DNA of 64,000 nucleotides. Origin: Psychromonas sp. 14N.309.X.WAT.B.A12 (GTDB lineage Bacteria; Pseudomonadota; Gammaproteobacteria; Enterobacterales; Psychromonadaceae). The DNA lies in the NCBI RefSeq assembly GCF_030397575.1, contig NZ_JAPNXS010000006.1, positions 124,001-188,000 of the forward strand. The letters are read 5' to 3'. Position 1 is the first letter of the stretch; the number at the start of each line of letters is the position of its first letter. Of this stretch, positions 25,852 to 35,602 are shown one piece after another. The position numbers and the translations under genes are program-made. Under the pieces are notes generated by a model. It ran no database searches. It was not told the origin of the DNA and worked only from the letters and a program-made list of their open reading frames with translations.

Positions 25852-26793
25852 ATGCCAATTTTACATGGACAGTTATCTAGCCTTAACCAATTACTAATCA
25901 CGTGCCTCACTACAAAGCGACTTAGCTATTTATTGATTACACAAATCGTTTTATTTTTGTTAATCAACAGCTCACTAATCGTTAATGCTAAAGCCGCTCA
26001 AGAAGACTCTAAAAAGCAAACTGTTCCTGCAATTCAGTTACCTACTCAATATCGAGAAAATATTAAGGTCAATGAATATTATGTTAGCGAAAAGTTAGAT
26101 GGTATTCGTGCATATTGGGATGGACATAAGCTACTTTCCAAACAAGGCAATATCTTTACTGCACCAGATTGGTTTGTTGCACACTTTCCAACACAAGCGG
26201 TTGATGGAGAGCTATGGATCGCCAGACAAACCTTTGAGCAAGTCTCTAGCATTGTGCGCACTCGCGATAGCCAAAATCCAGACTGGCAACTGGTCAGATT
26301 TATGATATTTGACCTGCCTACTAGCCAGTACCCTTTCGGTGAACGTGTTGCAGCAATGCAAAAGTTAGTGACTACAACAGATAGTGCTTATTTTAAACTA
26401 ATCCCTCAGCAAAAGATTAAAGACAATGCCGCTTTATTTAACTTATTAGATAAAGTGGTTAATGAAGGCGGTGAGGGCTTGATGCTACATCACCAAGATG
26501 CCTTATATCAGCATATTCGCAGTCGTGACTTAATGAAATTAAAACGCTTTGAGGATGCCGAAGCCACAGTGATTGGCTACTTGCCCGGTAAAGGCAAGTA
26601 TCAAGGTTTATTAGGGGCTTTACAGGTCGAAACAGAAGATGGTATCCGTTTTAAAATTGGCACAGGCTTCAGTGATAAAGAAAGAAAAAATCCACCACCA
26701 ATAGGTTCGGTCATCACTTATCGTTACACCGGTAAAACACGTCATAACATCCCTCGATTTGCTTCTTTTATGCGGATTAGAGCAGTTTATTAA
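25852..26793 (+). CDS. ligE: Periplasmic ATP-dependent DNA ligase (Lig E type)
   Basis: Protein of 313 residues with an N-terminal signal sequence (LSYLLITQIVLFLLINSSL, cleavage after about NAKA). The minimal ligase core follows: motif I KLDGIRAYWDG (catalytic Lys near residue 80), motif III VRFMIFDLP, motif IV EGGEGLMLH, motif V DLMKLKRF, and an OB-fold domain from about 230. Lig E enzymes lack added binding domains, and one from a Psychromonas isolate has been characterised. The proposed role is joining DNA in the periplasm, perhaps during uptake. It overlaps the convergent mutT by 17 bp and has a hairpin over its start. Confidence 0.9.
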   Translation: MPILHGQLSSLNQLLITCLTTKRLSYLLITQIVLFLLINSSLIVNAKAAQEDSKKQTVPAIQLPTQYRENIKVNEYYVSEKLDGIRAYWDGHKLLSKQGNIFTAPDWFVAHFPTQAVDGELWIARQTFEQVSSIVRTRDSQNPDWQLVRFMIFDLPTSQYPFGERVAAMQKLVTTTDSAYFKLIPQQKIKDNAALFNLLDKVVNEGGEGLMLHHQDALYQHIRSRDLMKLKRFEDAEATVIGYLPGKGKYQGLLGALQVETEDGIRFKIGTGFSDKERKNPPPIGSVITYRYTGKTRHNIPRFASFMRIRAVY

Positions 26794-27160
26794 TGACCGT
26801 TATATTCGCCTTTGGAAAATCATAATCGATTAAATCAGCAGGTTGAATCCATTTTATTTGTTGCCCTTCTAGTTCACTTGCTTCACCAGTAAAATCGGTG
26901 ACTAAATAAAAATGGAGGGTTAAAGCGAGATCATCATAATCAAAATTTAAAGAATCAAAGAGTCTATATTCGGTGGCAGTTAAGCCCACCTCTTCTTTTA
27001 ATTCTCGACACATGGCTACATCAAGCGCTTCGCCTTGTTCGACTTTCCCGCCAGGAAATTCCCATTTACCAGCTAAATGTTGGCCTTTTTGGCGTCGGCT
27101 AATTAACAACTGTTGTTGTTTATTTTGCACAATAGCAATACTAATGGTTTGTTGTGGCAT
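26777..27160 (-). CDS. mutT: 8-oxo-dGTP diphosphatase MutT
   Basis: Nudix hydrolase of 127 residues. The Nudix box is GGKVEQGEALDVAM followed by CRELKEEVGL (residues about 38-61). MutT removes oxidised 8-oxo-dGTP from the nucleotide pool and so prevents A:T to C:G transversions. It lies upstream of secA on the same strand, separated by a terminator, and converges with ligE with overlapping 3' ends. Confidence 0.93.
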   Translation of the reverse strand: MPQQTISIAIVQNKQQQLLISRRQKGQHLAGKWEFPGGKVEQGEALDVAMCRELKEEVGLTATEYRLFDSLNFDYDDLALTLHFYLVTDFTGEASELEGQQIKWIQPADLIDYDFPKANITVINKLL

Positions 27161-27175
27161 CTACTTCCCTCTTAT

Positions 27176-27212
27176 TAAAAAAGGTGGCCTTCAACGAAGT
27201 ACCACCTTTTTA
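27176..27212 (-). terminator. Intrinsic terminator between secA and mutT
   Basis: AAAAAGGTGG and CCACCTTTTT form a 10-bp stem around a 14-nt loop. On the minus strand a T-run follows (TTTTTTAATAAG). It lies 75 bp downstream of secA and just before mutT, the usual arrangement. Confidence 0.85.
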
Positions 27213-27215
27213 TAC

Positions 27216-27266
27216 CAGTTATTTTAACAACTAAAATAGATCAGTTAATTAGTGTCATTGGTATTA
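27216..27266. repeat. Dispersed short repeat, copy 1
   Basis: This stretch aligns over about 50 bp with 31718-31767, with roughly 80% identity by hand and one gap. Shared blocks are AGTTATTTTAA, TAAAA and ATTGGTAT. Together with TATACCA at 27211-27217 it has complementary ends TATACCA/TGGTAT, suggesting a small mobile or REP-like element. Both copies lie beside a terminator downstream of a minus-strand gene. Confidence 0.6.
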
Positions 27267-27287
27267 TTCATAGCTTTACCGATAAGC

Positions 27288-30014
27288 CTAGCTTAGTTTA
27301 CCGTGACATTGCTTGTATTTTTTGCCTGAACCGCAAGGACACGGATCATTACGGCCTATTTTTTTATCTTGGCGAACAAATGTCTCGTCTACTTCAGCAG
27401 CTTCAGGTTTTTCTTCTTCACCATCACTGTTAACTTGTGCATGTTGGTATTGAATATTCGCTTTTGCTTCCGCTTCACGACGTTGCTCTTCAATCGCTTG
27501 AGCTTCTTCTCTGCTTTGAATTTGTACTTTAGACAAGATTCCTACAACATCTGTTTTTAAGTTTTCGAGCATAGCAATGAATAACTCGTAAGACTCACGT
27601 TTGTACTCTTGTTTTGGATCTTTTTGAGCGTAACCACGTAGATGAATACCTTGACGAAGATGATCCATCGCCGCTAAATGCTCTTTCCAAAGCATATCGA
27701 TAGTTTGCAACATTACTGATTTTTCAAACCCAGCAATGATTGACTCACCTACTTGCTGTTTTTTATCTTGGTAAACAGTACGGGCATGTGTAACTACTTT
27801 TTCGCGAATCGTTTCTTCTTGTAAGTTAGCATCATCGATTAGCCATTGTTGAACAGGTAGTTCAATGAGGAAATCTTGTTTTAAACGCTTCTCTAAACCT
27901 TCTAGATCCCATTGTTCAGTTAACGATTGTTGAGGTACATACTCATCAATACAACCATTGAATACGTCATCCCAGAACTGTTCAATATTTTCAGTGATTG
28001 TTTCGCTGTCCATCACACCGTTACGTTGTTGGTAAACTACTTTACGTTGATCATTGGCAACATCATCAAAATCCAGTAATGATTTACGCATATCAAAGTT
28101 ACGGCCTTCCACTTTACGTTGTGCATTTTCAATGGCACGAGTTACCCATGGATGCTCGATCGCTTCACCATTTTCCATACCTAATTTCTTCATCATATTA
28201 GATACTTTTTCAGAAGCGAAGATACGCATTAACGAATCTTCCATTGATAGGTAGAAACGACTCTCACCAGCATCACCTTGACGACCAGCACGACCACGTA
28301 ACTGATTATCGATACGACGAGATTCATGGCGTTCAGTACCAATAATGTATAAACCGCCTGCCGCTAATACTTCAGCTTGTTCCGCTTTCCATTTCGCCGT
28401 TTCAGCTTCGATTTGCTGCTCAGATAAGTTACCTAGTTTTTCAAGACGGTTTTGTAAATTTCCACCTAAAACAATATCCGTACCACGACCGGCCATGTTA
28501 GTAGCAATTGTCACAGAACCAAGTGCACCCGCTTGTGCGATAATATCAGCTTCTTTTTCATGGAATTTAGCATTTAACACGCTGTGTTTGATTTTAGCTT
28601 TTTCCATTAAGCTTGATAGCAACTCAGAACTTTCGATAGACACAGTACCAACCAATACAGGCTGACGACGCTCTAAACGAGTTTTGATGTCTTCGATAAT
28701 AGCTTGGTATTTTTCTATCTCAGTCAGATAAACTAAATCACCGCCATCTTTACGTGCCATTGGACGATTAGTTGGGATAACAATAGTTTCTAAACCATAG
28801 ATAGATTGGAATTCAAATGCTTCAGTATCCGCTGTACCTGTCATACCACCTAGTTTTTCATATAAACGGAAGTAGTTTTGGAAGGTAATTGAAGCTAATG
28901 TTTGGTTTTCGTTTTGAATTTGCACACCTTCTTTTGCTTCTACCGCTTGGTGTAAACCTTCAGACCAACGACGGCCTGGCATTGTACGGCCAGTATGCTC
29001 ATCAACAATAACCACTTCGCCCTCAGCTGTTACAATGTATTCAACATCTTTTTCAAACAAGGTGTGAGCACGTAAAGCAGCGTTAACATGGTGTAATAAA
29101 CTAATACTAGAAGCTGCGTATAGAGAAGTATCTTCTTCTAATAAACCACGCTCTTGTAAAATACGTTCTACTTTTTCCTGACCACGTTCAGTTAGCAATA
29201 CTTGTTTGCTTTTTTCATCAACGGTGAAATCACCTTCGCCAACATATTCTTCAGTATCTTCTTTATCTTGTTTGCTTAATAAAGGAATAATACTGTTTAA
29301 TTTGGTGTAAAGTGTCGCATCGCCATCAGTTGGTCCAGAGATAATTAACGGTGTTCTTGCTTCATCGATTAAGATAGAGTCAACTTCATCAACGATAGCA
29401 AAGTTCAGACCGCGCATTACACGTTGTGACGCTTCAAAAGCCATGTTGTCACGTAGGTAATCAAAACCAAATTCGTTGTTAGTCCCATAAGTAACGTCAG
29501 CTGCATAAGCCGCGCGTTTCTCTTCACCTGACATACCCGATAAGTTAATACCAACCGTTAAGCCTAAGTACTCAAATAACTTTGCATTCCACTCAGCATC
29601 ACGACGAGCAAGGTAATCATTCACGGTAATAACATGAACGCCCTTGCCTGTTAAAGCATTTAGATAAGCCGGTAACGTAGCAGTTAAGGTTTTACCTTCA
29701 CCAGTACGCATTTCCGCAATTTTATTCTCGTTTAATACTATTCCACCAATTAACTGTACATCAAAGTGACGCATACCAAATACACGCTCAGATGCACTTC
29801 GAACAACAGCAAAGGCTTCAACAAGGATATCATCAATGGTCTCACCATTAGCAAGACGTTCCTTGAAATAAGCAGTTTTTGCTTTTAACTCTTCTTCGGA
29901 CAGTGCCTTTATCTCTGGCTCAAGTTTATTAATTTCATTAACAACTTTGCGTAAGTTCTTAAGATAACGGTCATTTCGACTGCCTATTATTTTTGTTATT
30001 ATCGATGTGATCAT
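27288..30014 (-). CDS. secA: Preprotein translocase ATPase SecA
   Basis: Protein of 908 residues, normal length. The Walker A variant is [20 protein letters not shown] (near residue 103) and Walker [30 protein letters not shown] marks the second nucleotide-binding fold. The C-terminal zinc domain [13 protein letters not shown] binds SecB. SecA drives secretory proteins through SecYEG. Upstream of secA lies an M23 peptidase rather than secM, so SecM arrest control as in E. coli is not expected. Confidence 0.98.
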   Translation of the reverse strand: MITSIITKIIGSRNDRYLKNLRKVVNEINKLEPEIKALSEEELKAKTAYFKERLANGETIDDILVEAFAVVRSASERVFGMRHFDVQLIGGIVLNENKIAEMRTGEGKTLTATLPAYLNALTGKGVHVITVNDYLARRDAEWNAKLFEYLGLTVGINLSGMSGEEKRAAYAADVTYGTNNEFGFDYLRDNMAFEASQRVMRGLNFAIVDEVDSILIDEARTPLIISGPTDGDATLYTKLNSIIPLLSKQDKEDTEEYVGEGDFTVDEKSKQVLLTERGQEKVERILQERGLLEEDTSLYAASSISLLHHVNAALRAHTLFEKDVEYIVTAEGEVVIVDEHTGRTMPGRRWSEGLHQAVEAKEGVQIQNENQTLASITFQNYFRLYEKLGGMTGTADTEAFEFQSIYGLETIVIPTNRPMARKDGGDLVYLTEIEKYQAIIEDIKTRLERRQPVLVGTVSIESSELLSSLMEKAKIKHSVLNAKFHEKEADIIAQAGALGSVTIATNMAGRGTDIVLGGNLQNRLEKLGNLSEQQIEAETAKWKAEQAEVLAAGGLYIIGTERHESRRIDNQLRGRAGRQGDAGESRFYLSMEDSLMRIFASEKVSNMMKKLGMENGEAIEHPWVTRAIENAQRKVEGRNFDMRKSLLDFDDVANDQRKVVYQQRNGVMDSETITENIEQFWDDVFNGCIDEYVPQQSLTEQWDLEGLEKRLKQDFLIELPVQQWLIDDANLQEETIREKVVTHARTVYQDKKQQVGESIIAGFEKSVMLQTIDMLWKEHLAAMDHLRQGIHLRGYAQKDPKQEYKRESYELFIAMLENLKTDVVGILSKVQIQSREEAQAIEEQRREAEAKANIQYQHAQVNSDGEEEKPEAAEVDETFVRQDKKIGRNDPCPCGSGKKYKQCHGKLS

Positions 30015-30054
30015 TTTGCTTTTCTCATTGTATAAAGTCGGAAAAAATTGTCAT

Positions 30055-31008
30055 TTAACTTGGTGTTCTTTGTATATAATAATTTGGATCTATTTGTTGG
30101 CCATTTCTAAGTACTTCATAATGTACATGTGGGCCTGTTGAGCGGCCAGTAGTTCCCATTACCGCAACTTGCTGCCCTTTTTCAACAACATCACCAACAG
30201 AAACAGTGATCGCAGAAGCATGTGCGTAACGTGTCATCAAACCACTTCCATGGTTAATCTCAACTAAGTAGCCATAACCATTTCTTGCTTCAGAAATAGT
30301 TACCACGCCAGCGGCAGTTGCCATAATAGGCATGCCTGAATAACCTGCAATATCGACACCTTTATGACGGCTTAAACGTCCAGTAAATGGATCTGTTCGC
30401 GTTCCAAAAGGAGAGGAAATCCAAGACCCTTTGTAAGGCACTGGACGACCAGAAATGAATAGCTCATCAATAAGATGGAGATTGTTAAAGGTAATTTCAA
30501 GTTGTTGAAACAAATTTTCATTGTTTTTGTACTGTTCTTCTAATAATGACACCTTTTTAAGCAATGGCAAAAGCTCGTCATTATCTAATGGGGGCACACT
30601 ACTCGTATCTGGCGCGGCAAGGTTATCGTCTGTTTCAGTTGTTTGTTCTGTTTGTGTATCTAATTCAAACTCTTCTTTTGGTAAGTTTGATTTATCAATG
30701 ATTCTTTCGCCTAAACTATTTAAACGGTTGCTTTGCGCTTGCAACTCTCCTACCTTTTCAGCCAGTGATTGTAGTTGTTGGTTAGTTTGTGAGGCAATAG
30801 ATTCTAGATATTGTTGCTTAATTTCATTTTTTTCATGTAATGCGTTTATTTTGTATTGTATGAACTGTTGATGGTAGTGTGATTGTAGTAACCAAGCACT
30901 GGTCATCAATACAGCCACTAAAGTAATGCAGGCAAAAATAAAAGTAGATTTTGTTATAGAAAAGCTGTGTTTAGACTCCTTCCTATTATAAATAACCGTT
31001 ATACTCAT
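30055..31008 (-). CDS. Membrane-anchored M23 (LytM) peptidase
   Basis: Protein of 317 residues. A signal anchor (FIFACITLVAVLMTSAWLL, residues 23-41) is followed by a coiled coil (about 50-180). The C-terminal LytM domain has the zinc motif HKGVDIA and HVHYEV, plus SPFGTRTDPFTGR. An intact motif suggests active D,D-endopeptidase activity on peptidoglycan, though activity is inferred. It sits between secA and the divergent dciA, as in Vibrio. It could act in cell separation or growth. Only 27 bp separate it from dciA, so promoters must overlap. Confidence 0.9.
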   Translation of the reverse strand: MSITVIYNRKESKHSFSITKSTFIFACITLVAVLMTSAWLLQSHYHQQFIQYKINALHEKNEIKQQYLESIASQTNQQLQSLAEKVGELQAQSNRLNSLGERIIDKSNLPKEEFELDTQTEQTTETDDNLAAPDTSSVPPLDNDELLPLLKKVSLLEEQYKNNENLFQQLEITFNNLHLIDELFISGRPVPYKGSWISSPFGTRTDPFTGRLSRHKGVDIAGYSGMPIMATAAGVVTISEARNGYGYLVEINHGSGLMTRYAHASAITVSVGDVVEKGQQVAVMGTTGRSTGPHVHYEVLRNGQQIDPNYYIQRTPS

Positions 31009-31035
31009 AAACCCAATTCACTTTTGATGGCTGTT

Positions 31036-31500
31036 ATGACAAGAAATAAAAAACAACCTAAACCGATCTCGTTATTGTTGGATAAAAATAACTTCCAACA
31101 AAGCACATCATTAATAACTAAATTAGATATAGTACTACAAAGGTTTTTAAAACAACACAATATCAGTGGTTGTCGTATAGGAAATATTGAAAATGGGAGC
31201 TTGTTAATAGAAAGTCCGAGTGCACTTTGGGTGCAACGCTTACAATTTATACGAAGTGACCTATTGAGTGAATTACGCCAACATCACTCATCAGTTAAAA
31301 ATATTAAAGTGAAAGTTAATCCGCAGCTAGCAAAAGCTTCCCCTACTCAACTAAAAAAAGCAAAACCAGTTAAAAAACGTGCACAAAAAATGAGCAAAGG
31401 CATTGCTGAATCTTTTTTAGCATTAGCCGAAAATGCTGACCCACAACTAAAAAAAGCACTGCAATCTTTAGCAAAATTTTCAAGTGATAAAGAGTCATAA
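31036..31500 (+). CDS. dciA: DUF721 protein, DciA helicase loader
   Basis: Protein of 154 residues from the ATG at 31036 (31027 is also possible). The DUF721 core is DIVLQRFLKQHNISGCRIGN, then NGSLLIESPSALWVQRLQFI, then RSDLLSELRQHHSSVKNIKV, a KH-like fold. A lysine-rich tail (KKAKPVKKRAQKMSKGIAES) follows. DciA loads the replicative helicase DnaB in bacteria without dnaC; the V. cholerae protein of similar size has this role. It is the lone plus-strand gene in this part, convergent with lpxC. Confidence 0.88.
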   Translation: MTRNKKQPKPISLLLDKNNFQQSTSLITKLDIVLQRFLKQHNISGCRIGNIENGSLLIESPSALWVQRLQFIRSDLLSELRQHHSSVKNIKVKVNPQLAKASPTQLKKAKPVKKRAQKMSKGIAESFLALAENADPQLKKALQSLAKFSSDKES

Positions 31501-31717
31501 ACTTCACTCTATTTTATAACCGTCTTAAGAGAAATCTGTTCAATTATTTCATCCCATTTATAAATAAGAGTTCTAAATTTTGCGTAGTAAAAAGTGACTT
31601 AGCTTGAGACGTTAGTAAAGCCTTTGTAAGATTAACATCGATAATCGTTTTAAGGGATTAACGAAAAGAGGTTAATTCTTTAATGGCTATTTCCTTTACC
31701 GAGCTCCAACCAAAAAT
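31501..31717. other. Non-coding interval between dciA and lpxC
   Basis: The 359-bp gap between the two convergent stops holds no credible gene. GATTAAC and GTTAATTC form a small dyad around 31660-31680. The dispersed repeat (31718-31767) and the lpxC terminator fill the rest. A small RNA is possible but I see no promoter that supports it. Confidence 0.45.
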
Positions 31718-31767
31718 AAGTTATTTTAATAAGTAAAACAGTTCGTTATTTAATGTGATTGGTATAA
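31718..31767. repeat. Dispersed short repeat, copy 2
   Basis: Matches 27216-27266. AGTTATTTTAA starts it and ATTGGTATAA ends it. It lies just before the terminator of lpxC, as copy 1 lies just before the secA/mutT terminator region. A degenerate third copy may exist near 24829-24862 (TAGATCATTGGTATTC). Confidence 0.6.
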
Positions 31768-31787
31768 GCCATCATTATTCGTAAAGC

Positions 31788-31828
31788 AAAAAAAAACCAC
31801 CTTGTTATTGCTAACAAGGTGGTTTTTA
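31788..31828. terminator. Bidirectional terminator between dciA and lpxC
   Basis: AAAAACCACCTTGTTA and TAACAAGGTGGTTTTT form a 15- to 16-bp stem around a 5-nt loop, with an A-run before and T-run after. It can stop lpxC on the minus strand and dciA on the plus strand. Confidence 0.93.
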
Positions 31829-31859
31829 GAGAGTCGGTTATAAACCAACTCAACAGTAT

Positions 31860-32789
31860 TTATGCAGGGACAAATGCTGGTTCGATATATTGCACTGGAG
31901 ATTCACTCACAGGCTCTTCAAAGGTAACCATTTCAAATGCTTCTTGATCTGCTAATAGTGCACACAGTAACTTATTATTTAATGCATGGCCTGTTTTGAA
32001 CGCTTTTAAATGACCTAAGATGGTAAAACCAGATAAGTAAAGGTCACCGATTGCATCCAATACTTTATGTTTTACAAACTCATCTTCGTAACGTAAACCC
32101 TCAGGGTTTAATACTCGGAACTCATCTAAACCAATTGCATTATCTAAGCTTGCGCCTAATGCTAAATTATTAGATTGAAGGTATTCAACACTCTTCATGA
32201 AACCAAATGTACGTGCACGGCTTATCTCTTTAACAAAAAGGTCACCAGAAAATTGCATCTCTACATGTTGATTTTGACCTTCGAATACTGGGTGATCAAA
32301 GTCAATTTTAAAATCTAAACTAAAGCCATTGTCTGAAGGGTGAAGTTCGGCCCACTTGCCTTCTTCTTCATCTTCAACACGCACAGTCTTCTTAATACGG
32401 ATAAATTTCTTAGCTACATTTAACTCTTCAATACCTGCTGATTGCAGTAAAAAGATAAACGGACTTGCACTACCATCCATAATTGGAATTTCAGGTGCAT
32501 CAACGTCAATAATTACATTATCGATACCTAAGCCAGCTAATGCTGCAGATAAATGTTCTACAGTCGAAATTTTTTGACCTTGCTCATTAACTAAACAAGT
32601 ACATAATAATGTTTCTTGTACAGCGTGAGCATGTGCTTTAAAGCTAACTACAGGGTCGAGATCTATTCGACGATAAACAATACCTGAGTTGGCAGGTGCA
32701 GGGTGTAGCTGAATAGTTACTTTATTCCCTGAATGTAAACCAACGCCCGTTGATTTTACACTTTTCTTCAATGTTCTTTGTTTAATCAT
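31860..32789 (-). CDS. lpxC: UDP-3-O-acyl-GlcNAc deacetylase
   Basis: Protein of 309 residues from the ATG at 32789, preceded by GGAG. LpxC is the committed, zinc-dependent step of lipid A synthesis. Zinc ligands are in [17 protein letters not shown] (His near 79) and [12 protein letters not shown] (His and Asp near 237-241). The N-terminus [19 protein letters not shown] is typical. The C-terminus EPAFVPA could be a degradation tag, as in E. coli where FtsH degrades LpxC, but this is speculative. It follows ftsZ by 87 bp at the end of dcw. Confidence 0.98.
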   Translation of the reverse strand: MIKQRTLKKSVKSTGVGLHSGNKVTIQLHPAPANSGIVYRRIDLDPVVSFKAHAHAVQETLLCTCLVNEQGQKISTVEHLSAALAGLGIDNVIIDVDAPEIPIMDGSASPFIFLLQSAGIEELNVAKKFIRIKKTVRVEDEEEGKWAELHPSDNGFSLDFKIDFDHPVFEGQNQHVEMQFSGDLFVKEISRARTFGFMKSVEYLQSNNLALGASLDNAIGLDEFRVLNPEGLRYEDEFVKHKVLDAIGDLYLSGFTILGHLKAFKTGHALNNKLLCALLADQEAFEMVTFEEPVSESPVQYIEPAFVPA

Positions 32790-32876
32790 AAGAATGATCT
32801 CCACTACGATAATTTCTGCTGCGAATTATAGCAGTTTGCGACTTACATCACAAACTGTAATATTTACAAGGTAATA

Positions 32877-34109
32877 TTAGTTATCCGCTTGACGTCTTAA
32901 AAACGCAGGAATATCTAAATAACTCTCAGCACTGTTTTTATCTTTAACTTCAGCAATTGGTTCAACGATTTCAGGCTCAGCCTGAGCTGCTTCTTCAGTT
33001 GCTTTAGCTAATGCTTTTTCTTCTGCCTGTACACTAGCATTACTAGTATTATCGGCAGCAACTGTTCTTTCTGTAGTCTCATTTACATCTTTTTTGCTAT
33101 TTAATGTTGGATTTTTAACTACATTCAGTTCTGACTTACGTTCACCGATACCGGTCACAATCACTGTAACGTGTAATTCACCGCTCTCAAGCGTTGGATC
33201 AACCGTTACACCAATGATGTTTTGAGAATCTTCAGAGGCGAATTGTTTCAGTGCATCGCCGACTGTGTGGTATTCATCCCAACTGAAATCAATACCAGCA
33301 ACAATGTGCACTAATACACCACGCGCATCTGAAAGATCAACATCTTCAAGCAATGGACAAGAGATAGCTTCTTCAACGGCTTCTTCTGCACGATTTTCAC
33401 CAGCAGAAACACCAATCCCCATTACTGCAGTTGTACCTGCTTCTGTCATCACGGTACGTACGTCCGCGAAATCGATATTAATAGTACTTTCTTCATTATT
33501 AATAATAGACGAGAAACCAGAAACTGCATCATAAAGTACACCATTAGCCGCACTTAACGCATCTAAGAAGGAGATACCTCGAGGCAATGATTTCTGTAAT
33601 TTATCATTTGGGATAATTAATAAAGAGTCGATGTTTTCAGATAAACGTGCAATACCCTGCGTCGCGTAATTCATACGCTTACGGCCTTCAAACATAGAAG
33701 GTTTTGATACAACACCAATCGTTAATGCACCTTCTTCTTTTGCTATTTCAGCAACAACAGGACAAGCACCAGTACCTGTACCACCGCCCATACCAGCAGC
33801 GATGAAAACAACATCGGCACCCGTAACGATTTCACGAATACGTTCTTTATCTTCTAATGCAGATTTATACCCAATTTCAGGGTTAGCACCAGCACCAAGG
33901 CCATTGGTTATATTTGACCCTAGTTGTAAACGAATATCTGCTTTTGATGAACGTAATGCCTGAGCATCCGTGTTCATTGCAATAAATTCGGCACCTGTTA
34001 GGCCTTTTTCGATCATATAATTGATCGCATTACCACCACCACCACCGATGCCAATAACTTTGATTATGGCCTGTGCTGAATGATCTTCGTCATCGATTAT
34101 TTCAAACAT
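32877..34109 (-). CDS. ftsZ: Cell division GTPase FtsZ
   Basis: Protein of 410 residues from the ATG at 34109 (MFEIIDDEDHSAQAIIKVIG), preceded by GTGGAAG; an ATG at 34145 would add 12 residues. The tubulin signature GGGTGTG lies near residue 108, and IGIGGGGGNAINYM forms the nucleotide loop. A variable linker rich in A and E (about 310-395) ends in the conserved tail SYLDIPAFLRRQAD, which binds FtsA and ZapD. FtsZ polymers form the Z ring. It lies 70 bp after ftsA. Confidence 0.98.
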   Translation of the reverse strand: MFEIIDDEDHSAQAIIKVIGIGGGGGNAINYMIEKGLTGAEFIAMNTDAQALRSSKADIRLQLGSNITNGLGAGANPEIGYKSALEDKERIREIVTGADVVFIAAGMGGGTGTGACPVVAEIAKEEGALTIGVVSKPSMFEGRKRMNYATQGIARLSENIDSLLIIPNDKLQKSLPRGISFLDALSAANGVLYDAVSGFSSIINNEESTINIDFADVRTVMTEAGTTAVMGIGVSAGENRAEEAVEEAISCPLLEDVDLSDARGVLVHIVAGIDFSWDEYHTVGDALKQFASEDSQNIIGVTVDPTLESGELHVTVIVTGIGERKSELNVVKNPTLNSKKDVNETTERTVAADNTSNASVQAEEKALAKATEEAAQAEPEIVEPIAEVKDKNSAESYLDIPAFLRRQADN

Positions 34110-34179
34110 TTGATTTTCTTCCACTCTATTAACTTCTTGTGACATCGTTTGTTACCACCCAATCCATGAAACTTGATAA

Positions 34180-35424
34180 CTAATATTCTTTTTTAATCCA
34201 ATTTTTAACTTTGCTAAAAATACTTGTAAAGCGATTTTCAGCTTCGGCTTCTTCTTCACCGGAAAATTCATTATTTTTATGTCGTAATAAACCAACAGCT
34301 GTTGAGTAAGCTGGAGAGTTTACATCATCTGCTAAACCTTTAATATGCTCTGGCTTACCAATTCTGACTTGAATATTACCAAATACTTCTTCAGCAACTT
34401 CAACTAAACCTTCAATTTGTGCAGCGCCTCCCGTGATAACAACACCGGCAGCAAGCTGCTGTTTTAAGCCTTCACGTGCAAATTTATCGTTTAGTTTATA
34501 AATTTCATTCTTCACTAAGGTCAATAATTCACTGTAACGTGGCTCAATAACGTCTACTAAAATAGAACGTTGTAAACTACGTGCTGCTCGACCACCTACA
34601 CTTGGTAATTCGATGATTTCGTCACTGTTCACCAATGTTCTATCTAGGCAACCGTATTTAACTTTAACTTCTTCTGCAGACGTTGGCGGAGAGCTAAAAG
34701 CAATAGCGATATCATTAGTCACTGAATTACCAGCATAATCTAATACCATACTATGTTGTAAGGCACCTGCGATATAGATAGACAAGTCCATTGTACCACT
34801 TCCCATATCGATCATGCATACGCCTAGCTCTTTTTCATCTTCACTCAAAATTGCAGCGCTTGAAGCAACACCTGATGATGTAAGTTGGTCAATAACTAAT
34901 CCACATCGTTCAACTGCTTTTTCTAAATTTTTAACAAGATCGTTGTGACAGGTGATTAAATGTACATTTGCTTTTAATTTTACTCCTGACAACCCAATTG
35001 GATTGTTAATTCGGCCTTGTGAGTCAATAGAATATTCTTGAGGTATAACATGCAATAAACGTTGCTCATCACGTATTTTAACAGAGCGAGCATTATGTAA
35101 CACACTCTCAACATCATAAGCTGTGACTTCATGTGCTTCTATTGCCCATGTACCCGTTTCATTAATCGATTCAATATGAGAACCTGACACAGATAAGTTC
35201 ACCGATGAAACACGACAGTCAGCCATATCTTCAGCTTGTTTTAATGCACTTGAAATAGACTCAACGACAGAGTCTAAGTTAGTCACAGAGCCTTTATCGA
35301 CACCTTTAGAAGGAGCAGAGCCCACACCAACAATATTAATCGCATCATTTGCTAATAATTCACCAATCAAGACAACAACTTTATGACTACCGATGTCTAA
35401 ACCAACTGTGTAATTACTTTCCAT
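34180..35424 (-). CDS. ftsA: Cell division protein FtsA
   Basis: Actin-like ATPase of 414 residues that ties FtsZ filaments to the membrane. VGLDIGSHKVVVLIGE is the phosphate-1 loop, CMIDMGSGTMDLSIY phosphate-2, and VVITGGAAQIEGLVE the adenosine loop. The amphipathic tail SIFSKVKNWIKKEY targets the membrane. Unlike most gammaproteobacteria, 178 bp separate it from ftsQ. Confidence 0.98.
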   Translation of the reverse strand: MESNYTVGLDIGSHKVVVLIGELLANDAINIVGVGSAPSKGVDKGSVTNLDSVVESISSALKQAEDMADCRVSSVNLSVSGSHIESINETGTWAIEAHEVTAYDVESVLHNARSVKIRDEQRLLHVIPQEYSIDSQGRINNPIGLSGVKLKANVHLITCHNDLVKNLEKAVERCGLVIDQLTSSGVASSAAILSEDEKELGVCMIDMGSGTMDLSIYIAGALQHSMVLDYAGNSVTNDIAIAFSSPPTSAEEVKVKYGCLDRTLVNSDEIIELPSVGGRAARSLQRSILVDVIEPRYSELLTLVKNEIYKLNDKFAREGLKQQLAAGVVITGGAAQIEGLVEVAEEVFGNIQVRIGKPEHIKGLADDVNSPAYSTAVGLLRHKNNEFSGEEEAEAENRFTSIFSKVKNWIKKEY

Positions 35425-35602
35425 TCGTTCATCACCATTTTCTCTACGTATAAGAGAATAATTAACTTTATTGTAATACTAATTATAGTAAATATATGAT
35501 TAATTTCACTATTTTAAATTCTACTCATAACGATATAGACAATTTAAACAGTTAAATTAGCCTATTTTACTAAGCCGATTATGTTGAAAATATTCAACAT
35601 AA
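35425..35602 (-). promoter_or_regulatory. ftsQ-ftsA spacer with possible ftsAZ promoter
   Basis: This 178-bp AT-rich spacer breaks an otherwise tight cluster. It has a perfect TATAAT on the minus strand (35487-35482), 58 bp before ftsA, but no good -35 at 16-18 bp. ATGTTGAA and TTCAACAT form an 8-bp hairpin at 35581-35600, right after the ftsQ stop, without a minus-strand T-run. A local promoter for ftsAZ is plausible. Confidence 0.35.

Noticed and set aside
34110-34145. Longer FtsZ start at 34145
   Set aside because: The extra 12 residues are not typical of FtsZ and the ribosome site before 34109 is better. It cannot be fully excluded.
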